Notes: generated from the letters alone by a model not told the origin. DNA of 64,000 bases from JAAUTT01 sp963846585 (GCA_963846585.1 CAWJWO010000002.1:396821-460820); one strand, 5' to 3'. Shown: positions 52,094 to 61,630, counted from the stretch's first letter. Made by a program: numbers and translations.

Positions 52094-53580
52094 ATGACAG
52101 ATATAAAGAGTTTACCAATTAAGAAATTGATGTATATGACAATTTTGTTATTTGGCATTATTTATCTAACCATTGATTTTTGTAATCATTATTTTTTCAG
52201 AACATTTGCCTGGGACTATGGCACATATAATTTTGCCTTTTATGATTTTGCACATTTAAGAATAAGTGAATGTCCTGTATATTTATGGAAAGCCAGTTTT
52301 ATGCAGGATCACCTTTCCTTCACAATGTTTCTGTTTATTCCGCTATATTGGGTTTTTGGATGGCTGACAGGCACTTATACCCTTTTAATAATTCAAACAT
52401 TAATTATACTTTATGGTGGCTGGGGTGTATTTAAATTAATTGAATTAAAGACTTCTGATAAATATTTGCCTATACTTGCTATGTTGCAATATTTTATTTT
52501 ATTTGGGAGGTGGTCTTCTTTTGTTATGGATTGCAACCTTGCAATAATTGCATCATCCATTGTTCCTGTTTTACTTTATTATTTTGAAAAAAAGAAGTTC
52601 ATATATGCCTGGTGGCGCATTTATTTTCATATTGATCTCAAGGGAGGATATGGCATTATGGACATTTTTTATTGGCTTATATTTATTGATCTCTCATTAC
52701 AAAGATAAAGAACTGAGGCTAATTTCTGTAATTATAACAATATTGTCATTCCTTTATTTTATTTTAACATTCAAAATTCTTATACCATTATTTGAGACCT
52801 CTGAAAACAAGGTATTCACTTTTTACCTGTATCTGCTCTTGGACATAATCCATATGAAGCATTAATATTTATTTTTCATCACCCTGTCCATACTATTAAA
52901 TTGCTGTTCGTAAATTTGGGTGGAGATCATATATATGATAAGGTTAAATTTGAGTTCTATTATGTTTACCTATTAAGTGGTGGGTTTTTATTGTTTTTCC
53001 GTCCAAAGTATTTACTATTAATAATTCCCCTGTTGGCAAAAAAAATGTTGAATGACAATCCAATAAGATGGGGCATTGAATTGTATTATTCAATTGAGTT
53101 TGTGTCTATTTTACCAATAGCCATCTTTTTAATTATTCACGAATTTAGAAATAGAAAACTTAGATTATATATTACAATTGCAGTTTGTTTATTAACTATT
53201 AGTATTACATTGATTAAATTACTTGGTCATAACAGGACTATGGATTGGTGGGGAGATTCTAAATATGCATTTTACAAAAGTTCAATGTACCATGCTTCCT
53301 TTGATGAAAAGAAAGTATACAGACACCTTGCTATAATTCTCTGAAAATGCAAGAATTTCAACCAGTGGAATTATTGTTCCTCATGTTGCTTTCCGTAACA
53401 AGCCATACTACTTTCCCCGAGTTGATGATGCAGAAGTATATAGCACTTATGGATTTCAACAATTTTCCTTTAACAGAAGAACAGTATACAAAAGAAATAA
53501 AAAAATACAAAGAAGAAAAAAACTGGAATTTAGTGGTGAATGATCCGCCAATCTTAATATTTAAAAGAAAAATGAATTAA
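52094..53580 (+). pseudogene. Broken DUF2079 membrane protein
   Basis: Parts of a DUF2079 family membrane protein occur in order in changing frames: TFAWDYGTYNFAFYDFAHL, SFMQDHLSFTMFLFIPLYW, ISREDMALWTFFIGLYLLI, ALGHNPYEALIFIFHHPVH, PKYLLLIIPLLAKKML and a C-terminal NDPPILIFKRKMN. Frameshifts lie near 52612, 52828, 53340 and 53435. The joined product would be nearly full length, so decay is recent or the assembly has errors. Confidence 0.75.
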
Positions 53581-53636
53581 TTAACCTATAGTTTAAAATT
53601 TTATATTTTTGAAATTATATTTTTATTTAATTTGAA

Positions 53637-54260
53637 ATGAACAGATTTTTATCATTATCCCGTTTAGTAAATTGGCTGTTAATAATTTCGGCTGTTTGGG
53701 TAATTTTAATACAGCTCTTTATAAACTACCTAATAAAGTTATTGCAAATGATGTGTTGGAATACTGATACATATCTGCCGTGCAGCATTTATCTATCATG
53801 ATCTTACTTTAAAATTTGTATATAAAGACCCGGGGTATTTTTGTGATAAATTCTGGCCTATTGAAACTCCAACAGGTAGTCATGTTACAAAGATGAGTAT
53901 GGGTATGGCTGTATTATATAGTCCGTTTTTTTTGCAGGACATGAAGTTGCCAAATTATTTGGTATAGAGGCTAATGGATTTACAGTACCGTATAAAATAG
54001 CACTTCAGCTGAGTTGTATTTTTTATTTTGCTATTGGTCTGTATTTTCTTCGTATAACAATGCTGAAATATTTCAGTGAGTTTGTTACTGCACTTTCCAT
54101 ACTGACTGTAACCATTGGAACAAATTTGTATTATTACGCAACAATTGAAGGAACAATGTCTCATGTTTACAGTTTTTCACTTATAGCTATATTTATATAT
54201 TTAACAGTAAAATGGTACGAGAAACCAATGTTAAAAACAATCTGTTTAATTGGATTATTA
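53637..54260 (+). pseudogene. Second broken GT39-like gene, cut by IS66
   Basis: Starts at ATG 53637 (MNRFLSLSRLVNWLLIISAV). Segments in other frames follow: AAFIYHDLTLKFVYKDPGYF, SMGMAVLYSPFF, EVAKLFGIEANGFTVPYKIA and TIEGTMSHVYSFSLIAIFIY. At least two frameshifts are present, and the coding sequence ends at the left end of the IS66 element at 54261. Confidence 0.75.
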
Positions 54261-54330
54261 GTATCCGTCCGGTGAAATACATATTGTATCGCAATTATAA
54301 ACCATATAGCTTTGAATAAAAAACGAAGCT

Positions 54331-54684
54331 ATGAAGAATCCAGTGAATCATAACCGCCAAAATGAAATGTTTGCCTTGGTTAAGTCCAGCCTGGGTAGTG
54401 AAACTCCAAGGGATGAATTTTTTAAGCGACATGGCATCACAGCACACACCTATTATTATTGGTACCGAAAATATATGAATTCAAAAAATATCACCGAAGA
54501 TACCTTTATCCCGGTAGATATTCCTCAATCAACACCTACTCATAAAAAAATAAAAGAACCTGAGCAAAACATCACCGTTTCAAAGAAAACAGAACTGGAA
54601 ATTTCCTATCCAAACGGAGTTAAGGTAAAACTTACCCAGGAACTGGATTTAACAATGCTCCGTTCCCTGATCAGTATAATGTAA
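54331..54684 (+). CDS. tnpA: IS66 TnpA-like protein
   Basis: A 117-residue IS66 accessory protein with a helix-turn-helix-like start (SSLGSETPRDEFFKRHGITAHTYYYWYRKY) and a conserved end (LEISYPNGVKVKL...LDLTMLRSLI). It is the first gene of the element; tnpB follows after 6 bp. It is needed with TnpB for IS66 transposition in studied members. Confidence 0.88.
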   Translation: MKNPVNHNRQNEMFALVKSSLGSETPRDEFFKRHGITAHTYYYWYRKYMNSKNITEDTFIPVDIPQSTPTHKKIKEPEQNITVSKKTELEISYPNGVKVKLTQELDLTMLRSLISIM

Positions 54685-54690
54685 GGAGAA

Positions 54691-55038
54691 ATGTTTTCTC
54701 TAACATCTTCGCATCAGTATTTTTTATATTCCACGCCTACAAATATGAGGTGTAGTTTCGATTCCCTATGCGGTATTATACAAGACAAGCTGGAACGAAA
54801 ACCAACAAGCGGGGAAGTATATGTTTTTTTAAACCGGGTCAGGAACCAGGTTAAACTTCTGCATTGGGAAAGCGGCGGTTTTGTCCTCTACTATAAAAGA
54901 CTTGAAAAAGGAAATTTTGAGATGCCATTAATGGAAAATGGCACTTTAACATGGGCTCAACTGGTTATTATGATTGAGGGCATATCGTTAAAAAATATAA
55001 GGTTTAGAAAGCGATATCGTGAGGAAAAATGTGCGTAA
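54691..55038 (+). CDS. tnpB: IS66 Orf2/TnpB protein
   Basis: A 115-residue protein with the IS66 Orf2 signature: MRCSFDSLCGIIQDKL, GEVYVFLNRVRNQVKLLHWESGGFVLYYKRLEKG. It is intact and follows tnpA by 6 bp. Confidence 0.92.
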   Translation: MFSLTSSHQYFLYSTPTNMRCSFDSLCGIIQDKLERKPTSGEVYVFLNRVRNQVKLLHWESGGFVLYYKRLEKGNFEMPLMENGTLTWAQLVIMIEGISLKNIRFRKRYREEKCA

Positions 55039-55091
55039 TTACATATTTTCTTCTTTGCAAATTGGATAATATTTATTATCTTTACTACATA

Positions 55092-56679
55092 ATGGAAAAC
55101 GAATTAGACCATATCAATTTAATAAATACTTTAAAAGAAAGGATTAATCTTTTAGAGGAAAAAGTCGTCGATTTGACCGGTCAGCTTCAGGAAAAAGATT
55201 ATAACTTATTGTATACCAAGGAAGAACTGGAAGAAGTTACGTCGTATACTCTTCGGATCCAGAAGTGAATCCTTTAAGAATGAAGGTAATTTTGCACACC
55301 CAACCCTGGGTTTTGATTTTGGTGAAACAAAGGAAGTTTTGGAGCCTAAAACTGAAACCGAATCAGAAATAATTACTTATCAGCGTATTAAGTTGGCAGA
55401 AAAAGACAAACAGATTACAGTTAATTGCCGTATGCCTTTACCTGCACATCTGCCAAGAATAAAAGAAGTGATTGAACCTGAAGGTGATTTAAAGGGTGCG
55501 GTAAAAATAAGAGAAGAAATTACAGAAATACTTGAATATAAAACTGGTGAATTATATGTTAGACAGATAGTTCGTCCGGTTTATGCATTTCCTGGCAAGG
55601 ATGAACAACCTATTGTGATTGCTGATATTCCATCACTTCCAATTCCAAAAGGCATTGCAGGAGCAACTCTGATAGCATGGATTTTAGTCTGCAAGTTCGT
55701 AGATCATCTCCCATTTTACCGTATAGCTAAGATTTTCAGGAGAGATGGTATTAAAATATCAGAATCAACTATAAATGATTGGTTTAAATCTGCATGTATA
55801 TTACTTGTTGTTCTTTATGACAGACTTGTAGAAGTGGTTAGAAGTCAGGATTATTTGCAGGTCGATGAAACAACAATAAGGGTTCTGGACAGAAACAAGC
55901 CTGGAACCACTCATCAGGGCTACCATTGGGGGTATCATGCTCCAATGTTAAAACTAATTTGCTTTCACTATGAAAAAGGTCGAGGGAGGGAAGGACCAGA
56001 AAACTTTTTAAAAAATTTCAGGGGAACACTTCAAACAGATGGGTATGCAGGCTATAATTCTTTTGAGAAACCAGGCAAAATAAAATTGTTGAGTTGTTTA
56101 GCCCATATTCGCCGGAAATATAAGGAAGCAATGGATAATGATACTCCACGGGCAACCTATGTTCTGCAAAAAATACAACTGCTATATGCAATTGAAAGGG
56201 AATGCGAATTATTAAATCTGGATTTTAATGCCATAAAACATATGCGTCAGCAGAAAGCAGTACCCATTTTGCAGGAACTGGAAATATGGCTTAAAGAAAA
56301 CAAGCTACAGGTACTTCCTAAAAGTGCCATTGGAAAAGCAATAGATTATACTTTGAACCTTTGGGAAAGGCAAAAAAGGTATGTCGATGACGGTCGTTAC
56401 AAAATCGATAACAATTTGATTGAGAACCATATGCGCCCCATAGCGTTGAGTAGGAAAAACTTTCTATTTGCCGGATGTCATGAAGCAGCCCAGCATGGAG
56501 CAATACTTTTTTCCCTTTTTGGATGTTGTTTAAAAAATAATGTCAATCCTTACCATTGGCTTGTTGACGTTCTTAATCGTTTACCAGATTGCAAAAAATC
56601 TGAACTGGATGATTTACTTCCTCACAAATGGAAACCACTTTTCAATAATCAGCCTGTATTTGAATCGACATTATCTTGA
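55092..56679 (+). pseudogene. tnpC: IS66 transposase TnpC, split by a frameshift
   Basis: The coiled-coil N-terminus starts at ATG 55092 (MENELDHINLINTLKERINL). Near 55235 one extra G in GGAAGAAGTTACG shifts the frame; reading on in the next frame gives KLRRILFGSRSESFKNE, the expected IS66 sequence. The remainder, to 56679, carries the DDE domain with LQVDETTI, QTDGYAGYN and DGRYKIDNNLIENHMRP. No slippery site is evident, so this is a lesion rather than programmed shifting. Confidence 0.82.
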
Positions 56680-56758
56680 TTATTAATACTTTAAATTTGA
56701 TTTTGATAAAAAGGAATTTTATATTATTTTTAAATCATAATTTATCCGTAGGGATACC

Positions 56759-56857
56759 GTTGATGTTCTAACCCGCTTACCGGATTGTAAGACATCGCAA
56801 TTGGAAGAATTATTGCCACATAACTGGAAAAAGGTTACAAAACTAATTAAACTTTAG
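56759..56857 (+). pseudogene. 3-prime end of a second IS66 transposase
   Basis: Immediately outside the IS66 right end, 33 codons read VDVLTRLPDCKTSQLEELLP and on to a stop at 56857. They match the last part of tnpC (VDVLNRLPDCKKSELDDLLP) but are a diverged copy. The first IS66 therefore sits in, or recombined with, an older relative. Confidence 0.8.
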
Positions 56858-56943
56858 GCTAATTAGTTAAAATTTTTAGCTCAAAATACTTTTGAGTTTT
56901 TAAAAATGGAATTATACCAATTAGGAAATCATATTCTGCTTTT

Positions 56944-58092
56944 TTGTATATTATGAATTTCAAATTTGATCGTATGGCAATCATTACTCTGGATACAGCA
57001 ATTCACCAAGGGAAACATTTATTGTTGTTAAGGTTTGAGTACAACGAACAACTCATTAGTATTTCAAGAAATCTCGACAATGCTAACTGGAGCAACACTA
57101 ATCATGCATGGACTCTTCCTTATTCAACCCAGGCATTCCTTCAGGTAAAAGAAAAATTTGAAGGAATTGCTACCATTGATGCAACGGTATTAAAGGAAAA
57201 ACTGCATGATCTGAAAAATACAACCTTCTATATCAAAACGCATATTCTAAGTGAGGATCGGTTACAAAATATTACAAAATTTAGAAACTGGATGAGCTCT
57301 CGTCGTTATAGCGAAAATACGATTGCTACTTATATAAATGCATTGGAGACATTTTTAAAATTTTATTATAAGAAACCAATCCATGAGATAAATAATGAGG
57401 ATATTATAACTTTTAACAACCAATATATTCTATCCAATAAATTTTCTTCTTCTTACCAGAACCAGGCAGTGAATGCTATAAAATTATTTTTCAAAACAAT
57501 TGAAGGTACTACCATGGATATTGATCTGATCCATCGTCCAAAACGACAACAAATATTACCCAATGTTTTAAGTAAACAAGAAGTTAAAAAAATACTAGAA
57601 GCACCTAGTTTTATAAAACATAAGGCTATGTTATCATTGATATACTCCTGTGGATTGCGATGTGGGGAAATATTAAGATTAAAGCCTGAGCATGTTGATT
57701 CGAAAAGGAATATACTAATTATAAAGCAATCTAAAGGAAGCAAGGATAGAATAACACCGTTAAGTGATAAAACAATTGAAATGTTGCGAGCCTATTTTAA
57801 AGCATTTAAGCCGAAAGTATATTTATTTGAAGGAGAGAAGGAAGGAAGTCCATATACAGAAAGAAGCTTGCAGAATGTACTTAAACAATGCGTTGCAAAG
57901 GCAGGTATTAAAAAACCTGTAACGCTGCATTGGCTAAGGCATAGTTACGCCACTCATCTATTGGAAAACGGTACGGATTTAAGGTATATTCAAGAGATAT
58001 TAGGACATAGCAGTAGCAAGACAACCGAGATTTATACCCATGTAAGCACAAAAAGCATTCAAAAAATTACTTCACCATTTGATTTATTATGA
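56944..58092 (+). CDS. Tyrosine recombinase (site-specific integrase)
   Basis: A 382-residue integrase. Residues 1-90 form an extra N-terminal domain (NTNHAWTLPYSTQAFLQVKE). Next are a SAM-like core-binding domain (about 105-190) and the catalytic domain with Arg in SCGLRCGEILRL, Lys in QSKGSKDRITPL, HWLRHSYATHLL, LGHSSSKTT and the Tyr in EIYTHVS. It lacks the inserted helix of integron integrases, so it is XerC/D-like and not IntI. It could act on the neighbouring IS91-type element or the cassette array, but this is not shown. Confidence 0.9.
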   Translation: MYIMNFKFDRMAIITLDTAIHQGKHLLLLRFEYNEQLISISRNLDNANWSNTNHAWTLPYSTQAFLQVKEKFEGIATIDATVLKEKLHDLKNTTFYIKTHILSEDRLQNITKFRNWMSSRRYSENTIATYINALETFLKFYYKKPIHEINNEDIITFNNQYILSNKFSSSYQNQAVNAIKLFFKTIEGTTMDIDLIHRPKRQQILPNVLSKQEVKKILEAPSFIKHKAMLSLIYSCGLRCGEILRLKPEHVDSKRNILIIKQSKGSKDRITPLSDKTIEMLRAYFKAFKPKVYLFEGEKEGSPYTERSLQNVLKQCVAKAGIKKPVTLHWLRHSYATHLLENGTDLRYIQEILGHSSSKTTEIYTHVSTKSIQKITSPFDLL

Positions 58093-58122
58093 TATTATTT
58101 AGTATTATTGATAAAAAAATAA

Positions 58123-58220
58123 ACGCCACGCTATGGCGGTTATCTCCGGTAAAATGGTTGTTAACCCGCCATGCCATGGCGGGTATAAGTAAGTTGAACT
58201 AAACCGCCAAAAAAGGCGGT
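58123..58220. repeat. Three hairpins with an ACCGCCA core
   Basis: ACGCCA-CGCTA-TGGCGGT (58123-58140), CCCGCCAT-GCC-ATGGCGGG (58165-58183) and ACCGCC-AAAAAA-GGCGGT (58203-58220) lie in the 189-bp gap between the two integrases. They may form the end of the IS91-like element or stop incoming transcription. Confidence 0.6.
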
Positions 58221-58281
58221 AACTTGCCAATAGAGGAATAATTTTTTAATATGGTAATATGTAACTTAAAAACATATTACC

Positions 58282-59118
58282 ATGACAACACTTAGACAAA
58301 GGATGCTGCAATATATGCAGATAAAAAATTACAGTAAACGTACAATTGAAACTTATCTTAAATGCCTTACAGCTCTATCAAGGTATTATAATAAATCACC
58401 GGATCAAATAAGCTCTCAACAGGTTGTTGATTTTCTTCATTCCTTTCTACAGGAGAGAAAAATTTCTACTGCAACTATTAATCAGTACATAAGTGCATTT
58501 AAAGTGTTAAGAGTTGATGTTTTAAAAGAAGTATGGACTGAGATTAAGATTTCCCGACCCAGAGGTGAAAAAAAATTACCCGTGGTATTTTCAAAAGAAG
58601 AAGTATTTCAACTTTTAAACGCTACACGTAATCTAAAACACCGAACTATATTAGCCCTTGCATATTCTACTGGTATGCGGCTAGAAGAGGTATGCCATGT
58701 AAGGATTTGTGATATAGATTCACAACGTATGCAAATAAAGGTTTGTTGTGGCAAGGGTAAAAAGGACAGGTATACAATATTATCTGGAATGTTAGTGGAT
58801 ATGTTACGTGAATATTGGCGCTGGTATAAGCCATACAACTATTTATTTGAAGGGCATGATAATAGAGCTCCTATCAGTAGTCGTACAGTGCAACATATAT
58901 TTGCAAGATGTATGAAAATAACCGGTATAAGAAAAGAGGCCAGTTTTCATACCTTACGTCATAGTTTTGCTACGCACTTATTGGAACAAGGAGTTAACCT
59001 TCGTATCATACAAACGCTCTTAGGTCATACGTCATTGAAAACGACTACAATATATACACATTTAGTAAATTTTAGTCCGGCAATGGTTAAAAGTCCATTG
59101 GATTCATTAACCCAATAA
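58282..59118 (+). CDS. IS91-associated tyrosine recombinase
   Basis: A 278-residue XerC/D-like recombinase with a core-binding domain (NYSKRTIETYLKCLTAL) and a catalytic domain: STGMRLEEVCHV, GKGKKDRYTIL, HTLRHSFATHLL, LGHTSLKTTTIYTHL. Its stop is 3 bp before the transposase gene. Its function in IS91-type movement is not established. Confidence 0.9.
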   Translation: MTTLRQRMLQYMQIKNYSKRTIETYLKCLTALSRYYNKSPDQISSQQVVDFLHSFLQERKISTATINQYISAFKVLRVDVLKEVWTEIKISRPRGEKKLPVVFSKEEVFQLLNATRNLKHRTILALAYSTGMRLEEVCHVRICDIDSQRMQIKVCCGKGKKDRYTILSGMLVDMLREYWRWYKPYNYLFEGHDNRAPISSRTVQHIFARCMKITGIRKEASFHTLRHSFATHLLEQGVNLRIIQTLLGHTSLKTTTIYTHLVNFSPAMVKSPLDSLTQ

Positions 59119-59121
59119 AAG

Positions 59122-60282
59122 ATGGAAAGAGTAAAAAATAATAGGATAAAGTTGCAAGACATCTTTGTCCGATACGGAGATGATTTTCTAACCCATCATA
59201 ATCTTACCTATGTACAATTAAAAGCAATGAAGGCCATTGCAGGTTGCTCAACAGAGGCAATGGGCTATCATAATTATTATTGCGATCAATGTGGACATCG
59301 TGAAATAGCTTACAACTCTTGTCGTAACAGGCATTGTCCCCATTGTCAATGGATAAAGCAAGAATTATGGATAGACCGGATAAAATCACAATTACTTCCG
59401 GTTCGGTATTTTCATGTGGTATTTACTTTACCTGAATCACTAAATCCGTTAGTATTGATAAATCAAAGTCTTTTATATAATATTTTGTTTGAATCGGCCT
59501 GGCATTCGCTTAGGCAGGCAGGTAAAAATTCAGCTTTTTTAGGAGCAGATGTTGGGGCAGTTGCTATTCTACATACATGGGGACAAACCCTTAGTTTGCA
59601 TCCACATATACACCTGTTGATTCCAGCTGGTGGATTAGACAGTGACGGTTGGCAATGGGTAAGGACTTCAAAGAAGTTTTTTGTTCCCGTAAAAGCATTA
59701 TCGAAAATGTTTCGGGCAAAATTCATATCATTATTATCTCAGGCAATTGACCAAAAACAACTTGTTATACAAGGTAATAATCATAGAGTAAATGATTGGG
59801 AAAGTCTTAAAGAAAAACTTTATAAAACAAATTGGGTTGTATACTGCAAAAAGTGTTGTGCGGGACCTGCACAGGTGGTTACCTATCTTGGCAGATATAC
59901 TCATAGGGTTGCTATATCGGAAAGCCGGATTCTTAATATGGAAAATAATTCAGTTTCATTCAGGTGGAAAGATTACCGTGAGCATAACCGTAGTAAAATT
60001 ATGGATTTATCAGCACAAGAATTTATAAGAAGATTTATGTTACATATATTACCTCAAGGATTTTATAAAATCAGATATTTTGGAATATATGCAGTTGCAA
60101 ACCGGCAGAGAAAACTAGAGCAATGTTTTCGCCTTCTCGGTTACACTCCATCAAAGCCATTGTTTGCAGGAATGAGTGCAGAATTCATATTAAGCCATAT
60201 TACAGGACGTCAAATTAATCGCTGTCCCGTTTGTAATCAAGGGGTAATGAGACTTCTTCGACCTCCTGGCGAGCTATTTTGA
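59122..60282 (+). CDS. IS91-family HUH transposase
   Basis: A 386-residue rolling-circle transposase. It has an N-terminal zinc-binding domain (YYCDQCGHREIAYNSCRNRHCPHCQ), the HUH motif HPHIHLLIP and the two-tyrosine stretch YLGRYTHRVAIS. A C-terminal RCPVCNQG zinc pair follows. It nicks and joins single strands and needs no target duplication. It appears intact. Confidence 0.93.
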   Translation: MERVKNNRIKLQDIFVRYGDDFLTHHNLTYVQLKAMKAIAGCSTEAMGYHNYYCDQCGHREIAYNSCRNRHCPHCQWIKQELWIDRIKSQLLPVRYFHVVFTLPESLNPLVLINQSLLYNILFESAWHSLRQAGKNSAFLGADVGAVAILHTWGQTLSLHPHIHLLIPAGGLDSDGWQWVRTSKKFFVPVKALSKMFRAKFISLLSQAIDQKQLVIQGNNHRVNDWESLKEKLYKTNWVVYCKKCCAGPAQVVTYLGRYTHRVAISESRILNMENNSVSFRWKDYREHNRSKIMDLSAQEFIRRFMLHILPQGFYKIRYFGIYAVANRQRKLEQCFRLLGYTPSKPLFAGMSAEFILSHITGRQINRCPVCNQGVMRLLRPPGELF

Positions 60283-60291
60283 GATACGTTC

Positions 60292-60628
60292 TTTGAATGA
60301 TTTAAAAATTATTAACAGTAACTATTTTACTGTAACAGGATTATTATGTTCAATATGAAAGGATTTATTAGTAATTATTTAATTATGGAGTTGAAAATAT
60401 CAAACCAAAAAGCTTTTTTGGCTTCCTTAGGTGTAAAAATCTTACATTATATCAATATCAGTTATATTAAGAAGTCCATGCTAATTTCATGTTGGTTACC
60501 GGGCGGCTCAGTCCAACTCAATTTTATGTGCAATTCATTTATCGCTATTTGATTATACCTTAAATAATTTTTTTACTTTTGGTATTAACTTAACTGTAGA
60601 TGAATCGCGCATAAAATCCTATTAAGTT
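60292..60628. other. Intergenic stretch before the cassette array
   Basis: No convincing gene. A 68-codon frame at 60346 is low-complexity. GTTATGGGC at 60626 resembles the right core of an attC site, but no matching left half is seen, possibly because the IS91 element replaced it. Confidence 0.4.
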
Positions 60629-60724
60629 ATGGGCAAGCCTAAAAAACGGCTCTCGGACAAAAACGGATTTGAAAAGCGACAATTAGGCTCGGCACTTATT
60701 GACAGTTTTGACTTTAGTAAGTAA
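60629..60724 (+). CDS. Possible 31-residue basic peptide
   Basis: An ATG at 60629 opens a 31-codon frame (MGKPKKRLSDKNGFEKRQLG and on). It has a balanced, non-repetitive composition and starts within an attC-like core, as some cassette genes do. Nothing else supports it. Confidence 0.25.
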   Translation: MGKPKKRLSDKNGFEKRQLGSALIDSFDFSK

Positions 60725-60808
60725 CAAACATAACGTGGAGTCCAGAAACCACTTAAAAAACGGGGCGAAATCGAAAAGCCAGAAGAGTAGAACCAAAAAT
60801 TTGAAATT

Positions 60809-61063
60809 ATGAGTAAATGTAAATTTTGCGGAAGCAGTAGTTTTGGAAGTGGTTGTTCCTATAGCCCAACAAGGAATCATGAACATTCTGGCGTTGGAAA
60901 CAAATGTGTTTATTGTGGTTCAAGTTCTTTCGGAAGCGGTTGTTCCTATAGCCCAACAAAGAATCATAAGCATGAATCAGGTACAGGTAAATGTATTTAT
61001 TGTGGTTCTAGTTCTCGTGGAAGCGGTTGTTCCTATAGTCCATCAAGGAATCATGAACATTGA
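60809..61063 (+). CDS. Triple zinc-knuckle repeat protein, cassette 1
   Basis: An 84-residue protein made of three 29-residue repeats, each with C-x2-C-x8-C-x7-H-x-H: Cys4/7/16 with His24/26, Cys33/36/45 with His53/55, and Cys62/65/74 with His82/84. The repeat core is CGSSSFGSGCSYSP followed by RNHEH. Each unit could bind one metal ion. I know of no function for it. The DNA repeats are also close to identical, which suggests recent expansion. The next frame overlaps its stop. Confidence 0.75.
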   Translation: MSKCKFCGSSSFGSGCSYSPTRNHEHSGVGNKCVYCGSSSFGSGCSYSPTKNHKHESGTGKCIYCGSSSRGSGCSYSPSRNHEH

Positions 61064-61095
61064 TTAATGAAGCAACTAATTTTAAAATACCTACT

Positions 61096-61401
61096 ATGAG
61101 TATAAATGAATTTATGGAAACCAATTTGGTTGTGATAAGAGATGAAATAATCAGAAACATTCCTACTGATAGATTTGATTCTCATGAGCTAATTAGAAAT
61201 TTCGCAAAGAGATTTGAGATCGAATATGTAGAATTCTTAAGTACATATAGACATGAACCATTCAGAAACGTTCATGCGCAAATTGGTAAGTTTCTATTAG
61301 AACATCAGATTTTATTACATATAAATGATGATGGTATTACTCAAAGTCCAAACATTTTTGGAATTGAATCACAAAACGAAAGATGGATTAAAACTGCTTA
61401 A
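61096..61401 (+). CDS. Hypothetical protein in cassette 1
   Basis: From the ATG at 61096 the product has 101 residues (MSINEFMETNLVVIRDEIIR), helical, with RFDSHELIRNFAKRFEIEYVEFLSTYRHEP. An earlier TTG at 61060 would overlap the zinc-knuckle gene. It ends 10 bp before an attC-like site, as expected for the last gene in a cassette. No known domain was recognised. Confidence 0.65.
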   Translation: MSINEFMETNLVVIRDEIIRNIPTDRFDSHELIRNFAKRFEIEYVEFLSTYRHEPFRNVHAQIGKFLLEHQILLHINDDGITQSPNIFGIESQNERWIKTA

Positions 61402-61410
61402 AAAACCCAG

Positions 61411-61543
61411 CCCATAACAAGCGGTCATAAAACATTGGGGTTTAAGTGGTATATCAAGCTTTTCGCTCGCTGGCAAGTTCAGTAACGGCGGATAGTTTCG
61501 CTTTCACGGTTTCCCCAACGTTTCATACCGCCAACCGTTAGCC
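61411..61543 (+). other. attC-like recombination site 1
   Basis: The left half CCATAACAAGCGGTCATAAA and on to TTGGGG pairs with the right half CCCCAACGTTTCATACCGCC and CGTTAGCC. The core sites are ATAAC on the left and GTTAGCC (61537-61543) on the right, matching the G/TTRRRY rule of integron attC sites. The arms are imperfect, as in real attC sites, and the middle is about 75 bp. Confidence 0.8.
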
Positions 61544-61591
61544 CCAACCGTAAAAAAAGGCTCACGGTTCCATAAAAAATACAAAAAAGAA

Positions 61592-61621
61592 TTGTTTTTG
61601 TTGCCTAAGTTGGTAACTTTG
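61592..61621 (+). promoter_or_regulatory. Cassette-borne Bacteroidota promoter
   Basis: TTG at 61592-61594 and TAACTTTG at 61614-61621 are 19 bp apart, matching the -33/-7 layout. The -7 box ends 9 bp before the DUF4160 start, so the transcript would have almost no leader. It lies inside cassette 2, downstream of the attC core. Confidence 0.55.
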
Positions 61622-61630
61622 TAATAAAAA

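Larger units (their letters stand above)
54261..56757 (+). mobile_element. IS66-family insertion sequence
   Basis: A 2497-bp unit with ends GTATCCGTCCGGTGAAAT and, reversed from 56757, GTATCCCTACGGATAAAT (13 of 18 positions match). It contains tnpA, tnpB and tnpC in the usual order. The flanking 8-mers (GATTATTA and CGTTGATG) do not match, so no target duplication is left. The tnpC frame is broken, so the copy is probably inactive. Confidence 0.8.
58121..60291 (+). mobile_element. IS91-family element with companion integrase
   Basis: The unit comprises GC-richer hairpins (58123-58220), a tyrosine recombinase and an HUH transposase 3 bp apart. This pairing is typical of Bacteroidota IS91-like elements. 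The exact ends are uncertain: the right limit is set at a GTTC (60288-60291), a tetramer IS91 members use at their insertion site, and the left limit at the first hairpin. IS91 elements can move adjacent DNA by one-ended transposition. Confidence 0.55.

Noticed and set aside
55092..55345. Programmed frameshift in IS66 tnpC
   Set aside because: No slippery heptamer or downstream structure was seen at the shift near 55235, and IS66 tnpC is normally one frame.
56944..58092. Integron integrase (IntI)
   Set aside because: The catalytic domain passes from KDRITPLSDKTIEML to the HWLRH motif without the extra helix found in IntI proteins, and it has an unrelated N-terminal domain.
60346..60552. 68-codon frame after the IS91 transposase
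   Set aside because: No recognised domain, uneven composition, and no conserved context; probably chance.
60629..60760. Fourth attC site at the left edge of the array
   Set aside because: A GTTATGGGC core and a GTAACAAACATAACG stretch are present, but no pair of complementary arms could be found.
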